This document shows, piece after piece, positions 8,998 through 17,279 of a stretch of 64,000 nucleotides of DNA (its first letter is position 1; every line of letters begins with the position of its first letter). The notes under the pieces were generated by a model, which searched no databases, had not been told where the DNA came from, and was given only the letters and a program-made list of their open reading frames with translations. The position numbers and the translations under genes are program-made. The DNA is from Jiangella asiatica (GTDB lineage: Bacteria > Actinomycetota > Actinomycetes > Jiangellales > Jiangellaceae), in NCBI RefSeq assembly GCF_004349065.1, contig NZ_SMKZ01000001.1, positions 248,001 through 312,000 on the forward strand, in the 5' to 3' direction.

Positions 8998-10137
8998 ATG
9001 CGTGAACTCACCCGGAAGGCTGCTTTGCCAAGCGATCTTGTCATCCATGTCACCGGAGCTCGACCGAACTTCCCGAAGGCGGCTCCGGTCATCGCCGCAT
9101 TGGGCGCTCGGGGTGTCACCCAGGAGTTGGTCCATACCGGACAGCATTACGACGACGCCATGGCAAAGGTCTTCTTCCGCCAGCTGGGCCTGCCCGAGCC
9201 CGATGTAGATCTCGGGGTCGGATCGGGTACCCACGCTCGTCAGACCGCCTCGATCATGACTGGTCTTGAGGACTTGTTCGTTCAGCGCGAGCCTTCCTTG
9301 ATCATTGTGTACGGCGATGTCAACTCGACTGTCGGTGCGGCTCTTGTCGCGGCGAAGCTGGGCATATCGATCGCCCATGTCGAGGCGGGACTGCGAAGTT
9401 TCGACCGGTCGATGCCCGAAGAAGTCAATCGTGTCGTGACAGACCAACTCTCCGACTTGTTGTTCGTCACGAGCCCGGATGCGATGATCCATCTGGGTCA
9501 TGAAGGCATACCGTCCGAACGGGTGCACTTCGTCGGGAATCCGATGATCGACACGTTGTTGGCGAACCTGGACCGGTTCAGCGCGGAGCAGGCAAGGTCG
9601 CGGCACGGGCTGACGGGTGAGTACGTGGTCGCGACGCTGCACCGGCCGAGCAACGTCGACGACCCCGCCGACGCCGCCGAGCTGGTCAAGGCCGTGCACG
9701 CGGTCGCGGACCTCGCGCGGACCGTGGTGCCGCTGCATCCGCGCGGACGTGCCCGGCTCGAGGCGGCCGGGCTCTTCACCCATGACCAGCTCACCGTGAT
9801 CGATCCGCTGGGCTACGTCGAGTTCCTCGGGCTCGTCCGGGGCGCCGCCGCGGTGGTGACCGACTCGGGTGGGGTCCAGGAGGAGACGACGATGCTGGGC
9901 GTTCCGTGCCTGACCCTCCGGCCCAACACCGAGCGCCCGGTCACGATCACGCACGGCACGAATCGGCTGGTGACGAGGGCGGAGCTCGGCTGGGTCGCCG
10001 GCCAGATCCTGGCTGCCGGCCGTGTTGAGCACTGGCCCGTGCCGCCGCTGTGGGACGGCAAGGCAGGCGAGCGGATCGCCGACGTCGTGGGGGCATTCCT
10101 AGGGGCGCGGCCGGCGCCGGGGAAGGGCCATGGTTAG
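8998..10137 (+). CDS. wecB: UDP-N-acetylglucosamine 2-epimerase (non-hydrolysing)
   Basis: The protein interconverts UDP-GlcNAc and UDP-ManNAc in the cytoplasm, supplying ManNAc-type sugars for surface glycans. At 379 residues it has normal length. Family motifs are all visible: TGARPNF near the N-terminus, YGDVNST, HVEAGLRSFD followed by MPEEVNR, TLHRPSNVD, the uridine site DSGGVQEE, and RPNTERPVT. The ATG at 8998 was chosen because the family begins about ten residues before the TGARPN strand. Codon use is mosaic: the first 40 codons include 14 ending in A or T, whereas 40 codons from 9616 include one. It overlaps the following acyltransferase gene by 8 bases, so the two are translationally coupled. 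Confidence 0.93.
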   Translation: MRELTRKAALPSDLVIHVTGARPNFPKAAPVIAALGARGVTQELVHTGQHYDDAMAKVFFRQLGLPEPDVDLGVGSGTHARQTASIMTGLEDLFVQREPSLIIVYGDVNSTVGAALVAAKLGISIAHVEAGLRSFDRSMPEEVNRVVTDQLSDLLFVTSPDAMIHLGHEGIPSERVHFVGNPMIDTLLANLDRFSAEQARSRHGLTGEYVVATLHRPSNVDDPADAAELVKAVHAVADLARTVVPLHPRGRARLEAAGLFTHDQLTVIDPLGYVEFLGLVRGAAAVVTDSGGVQEETTMLGVPCLTLRPNTERPVTITHGTNRLVTRAELGWVAGQILAAGRVEHWPVPPLWDGKAGERIADVVGAFLGARPAPGKGHG

Positions 10138-12232
10138 CGTCGCTCCCGCTCGGCGGCCGGCCAGGCAGAGGAGGAGGGCCGACCGTCCGCCGCCACCACG
10201 GTTCCGGCCCGACGTCGAGGGCATGCGCGCGGTCGCGGTCGGACTGGTGCTCCTCTACCACGCCGGCCTCCGGTTCGTGCCTGGAGGCTTCGTCGGCGTC
10301 GACGTGTTCTTCGTCATCTCCGGTTTCCTGATCACCGGCATGCTCGTACGAGAAGTGGAGCAGACGGGCACCCTGTCCCTCGTCCAGTTCTACGCACGCC
10401 GGGTCAAGCGCCTGTTGCCGGCGGCGGCGCTGGTGCTCGCCGTCACGGCGCTGCTGACCTGGATCATGGTGCCCGCCGTGGACCGCCGGGCGTTCGGCGG
10501 TGACATCGCCGCTGCCGCCGTCTACGTCGTCAACTGGCGGATGGCCGACCGATCGGTCGACTATCTCGCCGAGGACGTGGGCCCATCACCCGTCCAGCAC
10601 TTCTGGTCGCTGGCGGTCGAGGAGCAGTTCTACCTCGTGTGGCCGTTGTTCATCCTGCTCATCGCGATCTGGGTGCGACGCAACGCAGAGCCGGTGCGGC
10701 CGTGGATGGGTGTCGGCCTCGCCGTGGTCGCTCTACCGTCGTTCGCGTGGTCGGTGATCATGACCGCGACGAACCCGTCCGGCGCGTTCTTCGTCACGAC
10801 GACGCGGCTGTGGGAGCTCGCCGTCGGCGCGGCGGTGGCCATCGCGATGCCGACGCTGACCCTGCTGCCGCGGGCGCTCGCGGCCCTGTTCGCGTGGTGC
10901 GGCCTCGTCGCCGTCGGTCTGTCGGCGGTGCTGATCACGACGGACACGGCGTGGCCGGGCGCGGCGGCGTTGCTACCCGTCCTCGGGACTGCAGCCGTCA
11001 TCGCCGGCGGTCCGGCGGCCGGTCGCGCCGGCCCGATCGTGCTGCTGGGCATCCCCTTGTTCGTCTGGGTCGGCGGGCTCTCCTACTCCCTGTACCTGTG
11101 GCACTGGCCGATGCTGGTCCTGGCCGAGGTCAGATGGGGTGAGCTGCGCACGTGGCAAGGCCTGGCGATCGTCGTCCTGTCGTTCGTCCCGGCGTGGCTG
11201 GCGTACCGGTTCGTGGAGAACCCGGTCCGTCACGCCAGGAACATGGTCCGCTCATCGCGGTTCGCCCTCAGCGTCGGTGGCAACCTCACGCTGGTGGGTG
11301 TGGTGGCCGGCCTCGCTCTGGCGCTGGCGGTGCCGACGACGTCCATGCCGTCGGGGCCGCCGGTATCTGCGCCCGGAGCCGCCGTGCTCGACCGCGACGA
11401 TCCGCGGGCCGACCCCGATGGCGTGCCGGCGGACGTGTCCGAGTGGATCACCCCTGACCCGCTGCTGGCGCCGGAGGACGTCCCGTCGGCCTACGACGAG
11501 GGGTGCCAGGTCGCGCAGGACTCGGACGAACCCGCGTCATGCGTCTACGGCGATCCCGACGGCGACGTGACCATCGCGCTGGTGGGCGACTCCAAGGCGC
11601 TGCAATGGATCACCGCGCTCGACACCATCGGCCAGGACAACGGCTGGCGTGTCATCACCTACACCAAGTCGACCTGCTCCTTCACCGCGGCCACCCTGAG
11701 CAGCCGCGGCGAGCCGTTCGAGTCGTGCTCGGCCTGGAACGAGGCCGTGATGGACGAGCTGCGCGACGTCGAGCCGGCCGTCGTCGTCACGTCGCAGGGC
11801 CGTAACCGCGCCCTTGACGACCCGGACGACATCGATGCCGGTGAATCAAGCGACGCCATGGTGCAGGGCCTGGTCGAGCGGTGGAACCAGCTGGACGAGC
11901 TCGGCATCGAGGTGGTGGCACTCGCCGACACCCCGCAGCCGGGTCAGGACGTCTACGCCTGCGTGGCCGAGCACGTCGACCAGCTGACCGAGTGCGCGTT
12001 CGACCGGAGCGAAGCCATCCGCACCAGTGCCGCGCAGACACAGAGCCGAGCCGTGGAGGACTCGGAAAACGCTCGCTGGGTCAACCTCAACAACTTCATC
12101 TGCCCCGCGGACTCGTGCTCGCCGGTGATCGGCAACGTGCTGATCTACCGGCAGGGTTCGCACCTGACCGTGACCTACGTGAACACGCTCGCGCCGCGCC
12201 TGGCCGATGCATTGGAGGACGTCGTCCAATGA
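10130..12232 (+). CDS. AT3-SGNH membrane O-acyltransferase
   Basis: This 700-residue protein couples an acyltransferase-3 membrane domain (residues about 25-390, about ten hydrophobic segments) to an extracytoplasmic SGNH domain. AT3 hallmarks are FRPDVEGMRAVAVGLVLLYH, GGFVGVDVFFVISGFLIT, and HFWSLAVEEQFYLVWPLF. Such proteins move an acyl group across the membrane and attach it to a surface glycan. The SGNH block I reads VGDSK rather than GDSH/GDSL, and the terminal catalytic block, normally DxxHLT, reads QGSHLT, so the aspartate is missing. The gene overlaps wecB by 8 bases and its TGA overlaps the ATG of the next gene, so the three form an operon. Confidence 0.88.
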   Translation: MVSVAPARRPARQRRRADRPPPPRFRPDVEGMRAVAVGLVLLYHAGLRFVPGGFVGVDVFFVISGFLITGMLVREVEQTGTLSLVQFYARRVKRLLPAAALVLAVTALLTWIMVPAVDRRAFGGDIAAAAVYVVNWRMADRSVDYLAEDVGPSPVQHFWSLAVEEQFYLVWPLFILLIAIWVRRNAEPVRPWMGVGLAVVALPSFAWSVIMTATNPSGAFFVTTTRLWELAVGAAVAIAMPTLTLLPRALAALFAWCGLVAVGLSAVLITTDTAWPGAAALLPVLGTAAVIAGGPAAGRAGPIVLLGIPLFVWVGGLSYSLYLWHWPMLVLAEVRWGELRTWQGLAIVVLSFVPAWLAYRFVENPVRHARNMVRSSRFALSVGGNLTLVGVVAGLALALAVPTTSMPSGPPVSAPGAAVLDRDDPRADPDGVPADVSEWITPDPLLAPEDVPSAYDEGCQVAQDSDEPASCVYGDPDGDVTIALVGDSKALQWITALDTIGQDNGWRVITYTKSTCSFTAATLSSRGEPFESCSAWNEAVMDELRDVEPAVVVTSQGRNRALDDPDDIDAGESSDAMVQGLVERWNQLDELGIEVVALADTPQPGQDVYACVAEHVDQLTECAFDRSEAIRTSAAQTQSRAVEDSENARWVNLNNFICPADSCSPVIGNVLIYRQGSHLTVTYVNTLAPRLADALEDVVQ

Positions 12233-14118
12233 CCATGACCGCACGGGCGGCCATCCGGCGCCTGCGCGTGGCCGCTCGTGATCTCACGAGGAACCACGCT
12301 GTCACCGCGGCTCCCCGGCAGCACCAGTCGCAGCCGGAGGAAGCGGTGCCGGCCGCGGAACCCGCCGGTCGCGACCTCGGCGACTCCATCGAGCAGATCG
12401 GCGATCGGATCCGCACCACGGAGCAGCCGCCGGTGGTGCCCGCACGTCCGGGGCTCAGGGTCGCGGTCGCCGCCTCGCCGCGCATTGCCCGTGGACTGGC
12501 GTGGGAGTGGGAGCAGGTCGACCTGCGTCCCGGGGCGTGGAGCGGCGTCCTCGATGCGGCGGGCCTCGACGCCGTCCTCGTCGAGGTGCGTGGCCGGACG
12601 GTTCCGGGCTGGGGGCCGGCGCGAGGCGAACCGGCGCGGCTCGCGGCCGCGGCCAGGGCAGCGGGGATTCCCGTCGTCGTCTGGGTGACGGTGCCGTCGG
12701 CCGGTCAGGACGATGTCGACGACCTGGTGGCCGCCGCCGAGGTCGTCTTCCTCTCCGACGCGACGGCGGTGGAGACCTGGCGGAAGCGATGGCCCGGTGT
12801 CGCCGTAGACACTCTCGAGCCGGCCACCGCGCCGCGGCTGCACTCCCCGGTGCGAGGCGGCACCAGCTCTCGCCGGCTCGGTGACGCCGTGGTGGTCTGC
12901 GACGAAGCCGCGCTCGACACGGTGTCCAGGTCCGGCGTGGAGAGCCTGGTCGCCCCGGCGTTGACGGCCAGGGCGATGCCGGAGGTGCATGCCTGGCGGC
13001 CCACGGGCCGCGCCGGCTTCGACGGCAGCGAGGCGGTCCTGCCGCAGGCGGTGGGGTCGAGCCTGGTGGACGCCACGGTCGATGAACTCGCCGTCCCGAT
13101 CGTCGACCACTATCGAGTGCTGATCGACGCCGCGCGGTGCTCGCCGGAGTCGACCTGGACCCTGCTGGACGCCGCCGCGGCGCAGACGGCGGTCGTCACT
13201 CTGCCTGAGTACCGAGCCGCACTGCCCGACGACCTGAGAGAGCATGTCGCCACCGCCGACGTTCCTGTCCAGTTCGGCCGGGAGATCATCGCCCGGCTCA
13301 CGCAACCGGAGTTCAGCGACCGTGAAGCCCTCAAGCTGCAGCGTGCCGTCCTGGCGGGCCACACGTTCGGCCGGCGGGTCGACACGATCCTGGAGGCACT
13401 GGGCCGGCCAGTGCCGCCCCGCGACCGTTCGGTGTCCATCGTCGTGCCGACCAATCGCACACACGAGATCGACAACGTGTTGTCCAACGTCGCACGGCAG
13501 GCCGAGCGGGACATCGAGCTCATCCTCGTCCTCCACGGCCTGACCCTCGACCACGCCGATCTGCGAGCTCGGGCGGCGGCGGCCGGCGTCGATCGGCTCC
13601 AGTTGATCGATGCGGACGCGAGCCTGCCGCTCGGCACCCTGATGAATCTCGGTGTGGACGCGGCGAACGGTCGCTACACGGCGAAAATGGACGACGACAA
13701 TCATTACGGGCGTCATTATTTGACCGACCTCGTCAATGCCTTCGCTAGCACAGATGCGGGCATCGTCGGCAAATGGGCCCACTATGTGTGGCTCCGGTCG
13801 GTCGATGCTGTCGTCTTGCGGTACGCCGGCTTTCAGAACCGCTATCATCGCCTGGTCCAAGGCGGATCGATCATGGCTGAGAGCGAGGTGGCCAAGGACC
13901 TGCGCTTCAGCGACATCCCCCGAGCGGTCGACACCGACTTCTTGAACCGTGCTTGGGCGGCGGGCGTGAAGACGTATTCGTCCGACAGGTTCAACTTCGT
14001 GAGCGTCCGGGGTACCGATCGTGAGTCACACACGTGGAAGGTCACGGACACGGAAATGATGATCGGAGGGGGCCAGGTGGCCTTCTATGGAGATCCGCGT
14101 GTCCATGTCGATGTGTGA
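12229..14118 (+). CDS. Glycosyltransferase with C-terminal GT2 domain
   Basis: The 629-residue protein begins with a low-complexity region, then has a GT-B-like or CgeB-like region (about 80-390, degenerate) and a GT-A family 2 domain from about 405 (VSIVVPTNRTHEIDNVLSNV, ELILVLHG, KMDDDNHYGRHYL). The DDD triplet is the likely metal and nucleotide-sugar site. It starts at an ATGA overlap with the acyltransferase gene. Codon use changes within the gene: the last 450 bases use more A/T third positions (AAA, CAT, TAT, AAT) than the first part. It is a probable glycan polymer transferase; the substrate is unknown. Confidence 0.7.
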   Translation: MTMTARAAIRRLRVAARDLTRNHAVTAAPRQHQSQPEEAVPAAEPAGRDLGDSIEQIGDRIRTTEQPPVVPARPGLRVAVAASPRIARGLAWEWEQVDLRPGAWSGVLDAAGLDAVLVEVRGRTVPGWGPARGEPARLAAAARAAGIPVVVWVTVPSAGQDDVDDLVAAAEVVFLSDATAVETWRKRWPGVAVDTLEPATAPRLHSPVRGGTSSRRLGDAVVVCDEAALDTVSRSGVESLVAPALTARAMPEVHAWRPTGRAGFDGSEAVLPQAVGSSLVDATVDELAVPIVDHYRVLIDAARCSPESTWTLLDAAAAQTAVVTLPEYRAALPDDLREHVATADVPVQFGREIIARLTQPEFSDREALKLQRAVLAGHTFGRRVDTILEALGRPVPPRDRSVSIVVPTNRTHEIDNVLSNVARQAERDIELILVLHGLTLDHADLRARAAAAGVDRLQLIDADASLPLGTLMNLGVDAANGRYTAKMDDDNHYGRHYLTDLVNAFASTDAGIVGKWAHYVWLRSVDAVVLRYAGFQNRYHRLVQGGSIMAESEVAKDLRFSDIPRAVDTDFLNRAWAAGVKTYSSDRFNFVSVRGTDRESHTWKVTDTEMMIGGGQVAFYGDPRVHVDV

Positions 14119-14193
14119 AGCGAATGGTCAAGTGAGGTCGGCTCGGTTCGATACCATCGGCACGGACGCAACGGCAGATCCGAGGACACGCTG

Positions 14194-16425
14194 GTGAGTT
14201 GGCAGTTCAGTACGGTGACGCGCGGCGTGGCCGCCAAGCTCGCGCCTCGTGTACCGCCGACTCTGGGACCGTCCCTGTGGACGCGGTTCGTCGTCGAAGC
14301 CCGCATGGAGACCGCGCGCGACCTCGTGAAGACGGACCCGCGGTCCATGCTCCGGCTGATCGAACCCATCGCCGACCGCGCCGCCGACCGGGGCACGGCG
14401 TGGCGCCTCGTGGCGGCGGCCCACGAGCGGTGCGGAGACAATCACGAGGCGTTGGCCGCCGTGCGCCGCTCCATCGAAGCCGGCGAGCGCACCGTCACGA
14501 CCGTTCTCATGCGACGCCGCCTGGCCCAGCGGGTCCAGCGCACCGACGAGGCGGCCGCGGCGCTGACCATGCTCCTGGAGGCTCCACCGCGCAACGGCAA
14601 GGAGCTGGGCCGGGCCGCCGACGCCCTCGCTGGTGCCGAGCCGGAGCTCATCCGCGCTTACGACGCCATGATCGCCGGCCAGCCGCGGCTGCGTAAGGCC
14701 AACCGAGATCGACTGGACGAGCTCCTCCACGAGATCCGGCTGGCCGAGGTGTATGCCGACGGAGCGGCCGAGTACCGGGCCGAGCTCGCCCGCGTCCTGG
14801 CCCACAGCACACGGCCGCTCCGCGTCGTGGTCCAGGCGCTCGTCCGGTGTCGCGCCTGGCACGAGGCCGCCCAGTTCATCGCGACGACGCCGCCCAACAG
14901 CGTCCTCATCGGCCCGCGAGGTGCCCGCGCGGGATTCCCGGCCGCCGAGGTGGGCCGGGCCGCGGCGCTCGCCCTCGCGGCCGGCAACGCCAACGCAGCG
15001 TCCGTCCTGGCCGCGCGCGCCCTGGTGGCGAAGCCGGACAACGCTGGATTCCGCGCCACCTTCGACAACGCGCGTGACCAGCTCTCTGTCGCGCGGCGCG
15101 GCTGGGTGTTCCCCGCCGACGGTGCCGCGTCAACGCCGTATGAGCCCGCGCCCAGGGCGGTGCTCTCGGTGCTCTCACAGTCGCTGCCCATCCGTTCCGG
15201 CGGCTACGCGACCAGGTCGCACGGCATCATCACGGCGCTGGCGTCGCGTGGCTGGCAGCTCCGGGCGGTCACCAGGCTCGGCTTCCCGTACGACCGGTGG
15301 AAGGCGTCGGACACCAGCACGGTGCCGGACGTGGACCACGTGGACGCGATCCCCTATCACCGCCTGCTCGAGGACGGCGTCCGGCAGTACCCGCAGTACC
15401 CGCTCGCCTCCTATGTCGACCGCTTCGAACGCGGCGTCCGACGGCTGGCGACCGAGCACCGCGCCAGCTTGATCCACGCCTCCAGCTTCTACGTGGCCGG
15501 GATGGCCGGGCTGACGGCCGCACGGCGGCTGGGGCTGCCGTTCGTCTACGAGATGCGCGGTCTGGAAGAGCTGATGAAGGTCTCCCGCGATCCCGCGTTC
15601 GAAGGATCGGACCGTCATCGGTTCCTCGACCGCCTGGAGACGGGCGTCGCCGCCGCTGCCGACCGGGTCTTCGTCATCACCGAGGCACTGGGGCGTGAGA
15701 TGGCACGTCGCGGCGTGTCCGACGACAGGATCGTCGTGGTCCCCAACGGGGTGCACGTCGACCGCTTCCAACCCATGGAGCGCGACCGTGCCCTGGAAGC
15801 CGAGCTGGGGCTCGTGGGCAAGACCGTCATCGGATACGTCGGTGGTCTGGTCGACTACGAGGGACTGGACATCCTGCTCGAGGCGGTGGCCGGGCTCAAG
15901 GAGACTCGTGACGACATCCACGTCGTCATCGTGGGCGACGGGCCGTCGCAACGCATGGTCCACGAGCAGGCCGCGCGGTTGCGCCTCGGTGACATGGTGA
16001 CGTTCACCGGGCGAGTGCCACATGATCAGGTGACGCGCTATCTCTCCCTGGTGGACATCGCGCCGTTCCCGCGGCTGCCGCTTCCGGTCTGCGAGCTGAT
16101 CTCACCGATCAAGCCGTTCGAGTCGATGGCCATGGCCAAGGCCATCGTGGTCTCCGACGTGGCGGCCCTGACGGAGTTCGTCGACGACGGCGTGACGGGC
16201 AGAGTGTTCCGGAAGGGGGACCCCGACGATCTGCGCGGGGTCCTGGAGCAGCTGCTGGACGCGCCGCAGCAGCGACGAAAGCTCGGCCGGGCCGCGCGCG
16301 AGTGGGTGGTGCGCGAGCGGGACTGGGCCTCCGTGACGACCGTCGTCGATCAGGCCTACGGCGACATCCTCGGCGCCTCCGGTGCGGCTCGTGGTCGGGC
16401 CCAGGACGCCGAATCCGCGCGATAG
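14194..16425 (+). CDS. Glycosyltransferase family 4 with large helical N-terminal domain
   Basis: This protein has 743 residues. Residues 1-310 are alanine-rich amphipathic helices that look like TPR-type repeats. About 320-720 is a GT4 fold: VLSVLSQSLPIRSGGYATRS, PFVYEMRGLEELM, VVPNGVHVDRF, IGYVGGLVDYEGLDILLEA, VGDGPSQRMV, FTGRVPHDQV, and ISPIKPFESMAMAKAIVVSD. It resembles the 598-residue GT4 protein at 7153-8949 but has a longer N-terminal domain. The GTG at 14194 is the start that opens the frame; there is no strong Shine-Dalgarno. The gene is 75 bases after the upstream glycosyltransferase and probably belongs to the same transcript. Confidence 0.78.
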   Translation: MSWQFSTVTRGVAAKLAPRVPPTLGPSLWTRFVVEARMETARDLVKTDPRSMLRLIEPIADRAADRGTAWRLVAAAHERCGDNHEALAAVRRSIEAGERTVTTVLMRRRLAQRVQRTDEAAAALTMLLEAPPRNGKELGRAADALAGAEPELIRAYDAMIAGQPRLRKANRDRLDELLHEIRLAEVYADGAAEYRAELARVLAHSTRPLRVVVQALVRCRAWHEAAQFIATTPPNSVLIGPRGARAGFPAAEVGRAAALALAAGNANAASVLAARALVAKPDNAGFRATFDNARDQLSVARRGWVFPADGAASTPYEPAPRAVLSVLSQSLPIRSGGYATRSHGIITALASRGWQLRAVTRLGFPYDRWKASDTSTVPDVDHVDAIPYHRLLEDGVRQYPQYPLASYVDRFERGVRRLATEHRASLIHASSFYVAGMAGLTAARRLGLPFVYEMRGLEELMKVSRDPAFEGSDRHRFLDRLETGVAAAADRVFVITEALGREMARRGVSDDRIVVVPNGVHVDRFQPMERDRALEAELGLVGKTVIGYVGGLVDYEGLDILLEAVAGLKETRDDIHVVIVGDGPSQRMVHEQAARLRLGDMVTFTGRVPHDQVTRYLSLVDIAPFPRLPLPVCELISPIKPFESMAMAKAIVVSDVAALTEFVDDGVTGRVFRKGDPDDLRGVLEQLLDAPQQRRKLGRAAREWVVRERDWASVTTVVDQAYGDILGASGAARGRAQDAESAR

Positions 16426-16517
16426 AGTCCTCCGTGACAGGGTGGCGATCTCGAGATGAAGTGGGTGGGACTGCGGCACGGGCCGTGGCTGGCCATCCGA
16501 CAGGAGTGATGTCGTCG

Positions 16518-17240
16518 ATGAGTGACGCTTGGATCCGCAACGCAGTGGCGGAGGCGGTCGGTGCGTTCATACTGGTCACCAGCACCCTGCTGGTGGTCGG
16601 GGCGGGAGCGACCCCGCGGGCGCTCACTTACGGCCTGGTCGTCGTCGGTCTCGTCGTGGGGCTCGGCCACGTTTCGGGCGGGCACTTCAACCCGGCCATC
16701 ACGCTCGCGATGCTCCTGGACCGCAAGATCGACGTTCTGGGTGCCGCGGCCTACTGGATCGCGCAGTTCGCCGGCGCCGCGCTCGGTGCTGTGACGGTGA
16801 TGCTGACCACTGACCGCGAGGTTGTCGAGGCCGGCACGCCACGCATCGCCGACGCCATGGACGTCGGCGGTGCCATCGTCCTGGAAGCGATCTTCACGTT
16901 CGCGATCGTCCTGGTCGTCTTCTGCTCGGTGGTCGACGAGCGAGCGCCATTGTCGGCGTACCCGTTCGGGATCGGCATGACGGTCGCCGTTGGCGCGTTC
17001 GCCACCGACGCGCTGACCGGCGGGGCCCTGAACCCGGCGAAGGGCTTCGGGCCGGCGGTCGTCAGCGGCGAGTGGGACGCGGTGGCCGCCTGGCTGGCCG
17101 GTCCGATCATCGGTGCCGCGCTGGCCTGGGCGTTCTACCGGTTCGTGATCGCGCCGCCAGGAAACACCCCCGCCTTCGGCCGGCGTCGTCCCACCTACCC
17201 GGAGCCGGTGCCGCCACCAGGTCCGTCGCTGTTGCCGTGA
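16518..17240 (+). CDS. MIP/aquaporin family channel
   Basis: This 240-residue integral membrane protein belongs to the major intrinsic protein family, which passes water or small uncharged solutes. About six membrane segments are visible, with both half-helix loops: SGGHFNPAIT in the first half and GGALNPAKGFGPA in the second. The second loop has lysine where almost all family members have the arginine of the selectivity filter (NPAR). The proline-rich C-terminus is probably cytoplasmic. CAGGAG lies at 16501-16506, so ATG 16518 (11-base spacer) is preferred over ATG 16509 (2-base spacer); the choice is not certain. Its presence between glycan genes is unexplained. Confidence 0.82.
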   Translation: MSDAWIRNAVAEAVGAFILVTSTLLVVGAGATPRALTYGLVVVGLVVGLGHVSGGHFNPAITLAMLLDRKIDVLGAAAYWIAQFAGAALGAVTVMLTTDREVVEAGTPRIADAMDVGGAIVLEAIFTFAIVLVVFCSVVDERAPLSAYPFGIGMTVAVGAFATDALTGGALNPAKGFGPAVVSGEWDAVAAWLAGPIIGAALAWAFYRFVIAPPGNTPAFGRRRPTYPEPVPPPGPSLLP

Positions 17241-17279
17241 CGACGTCGGCAGAGTGATCGCCAGCTCCCGAGACTTGCC

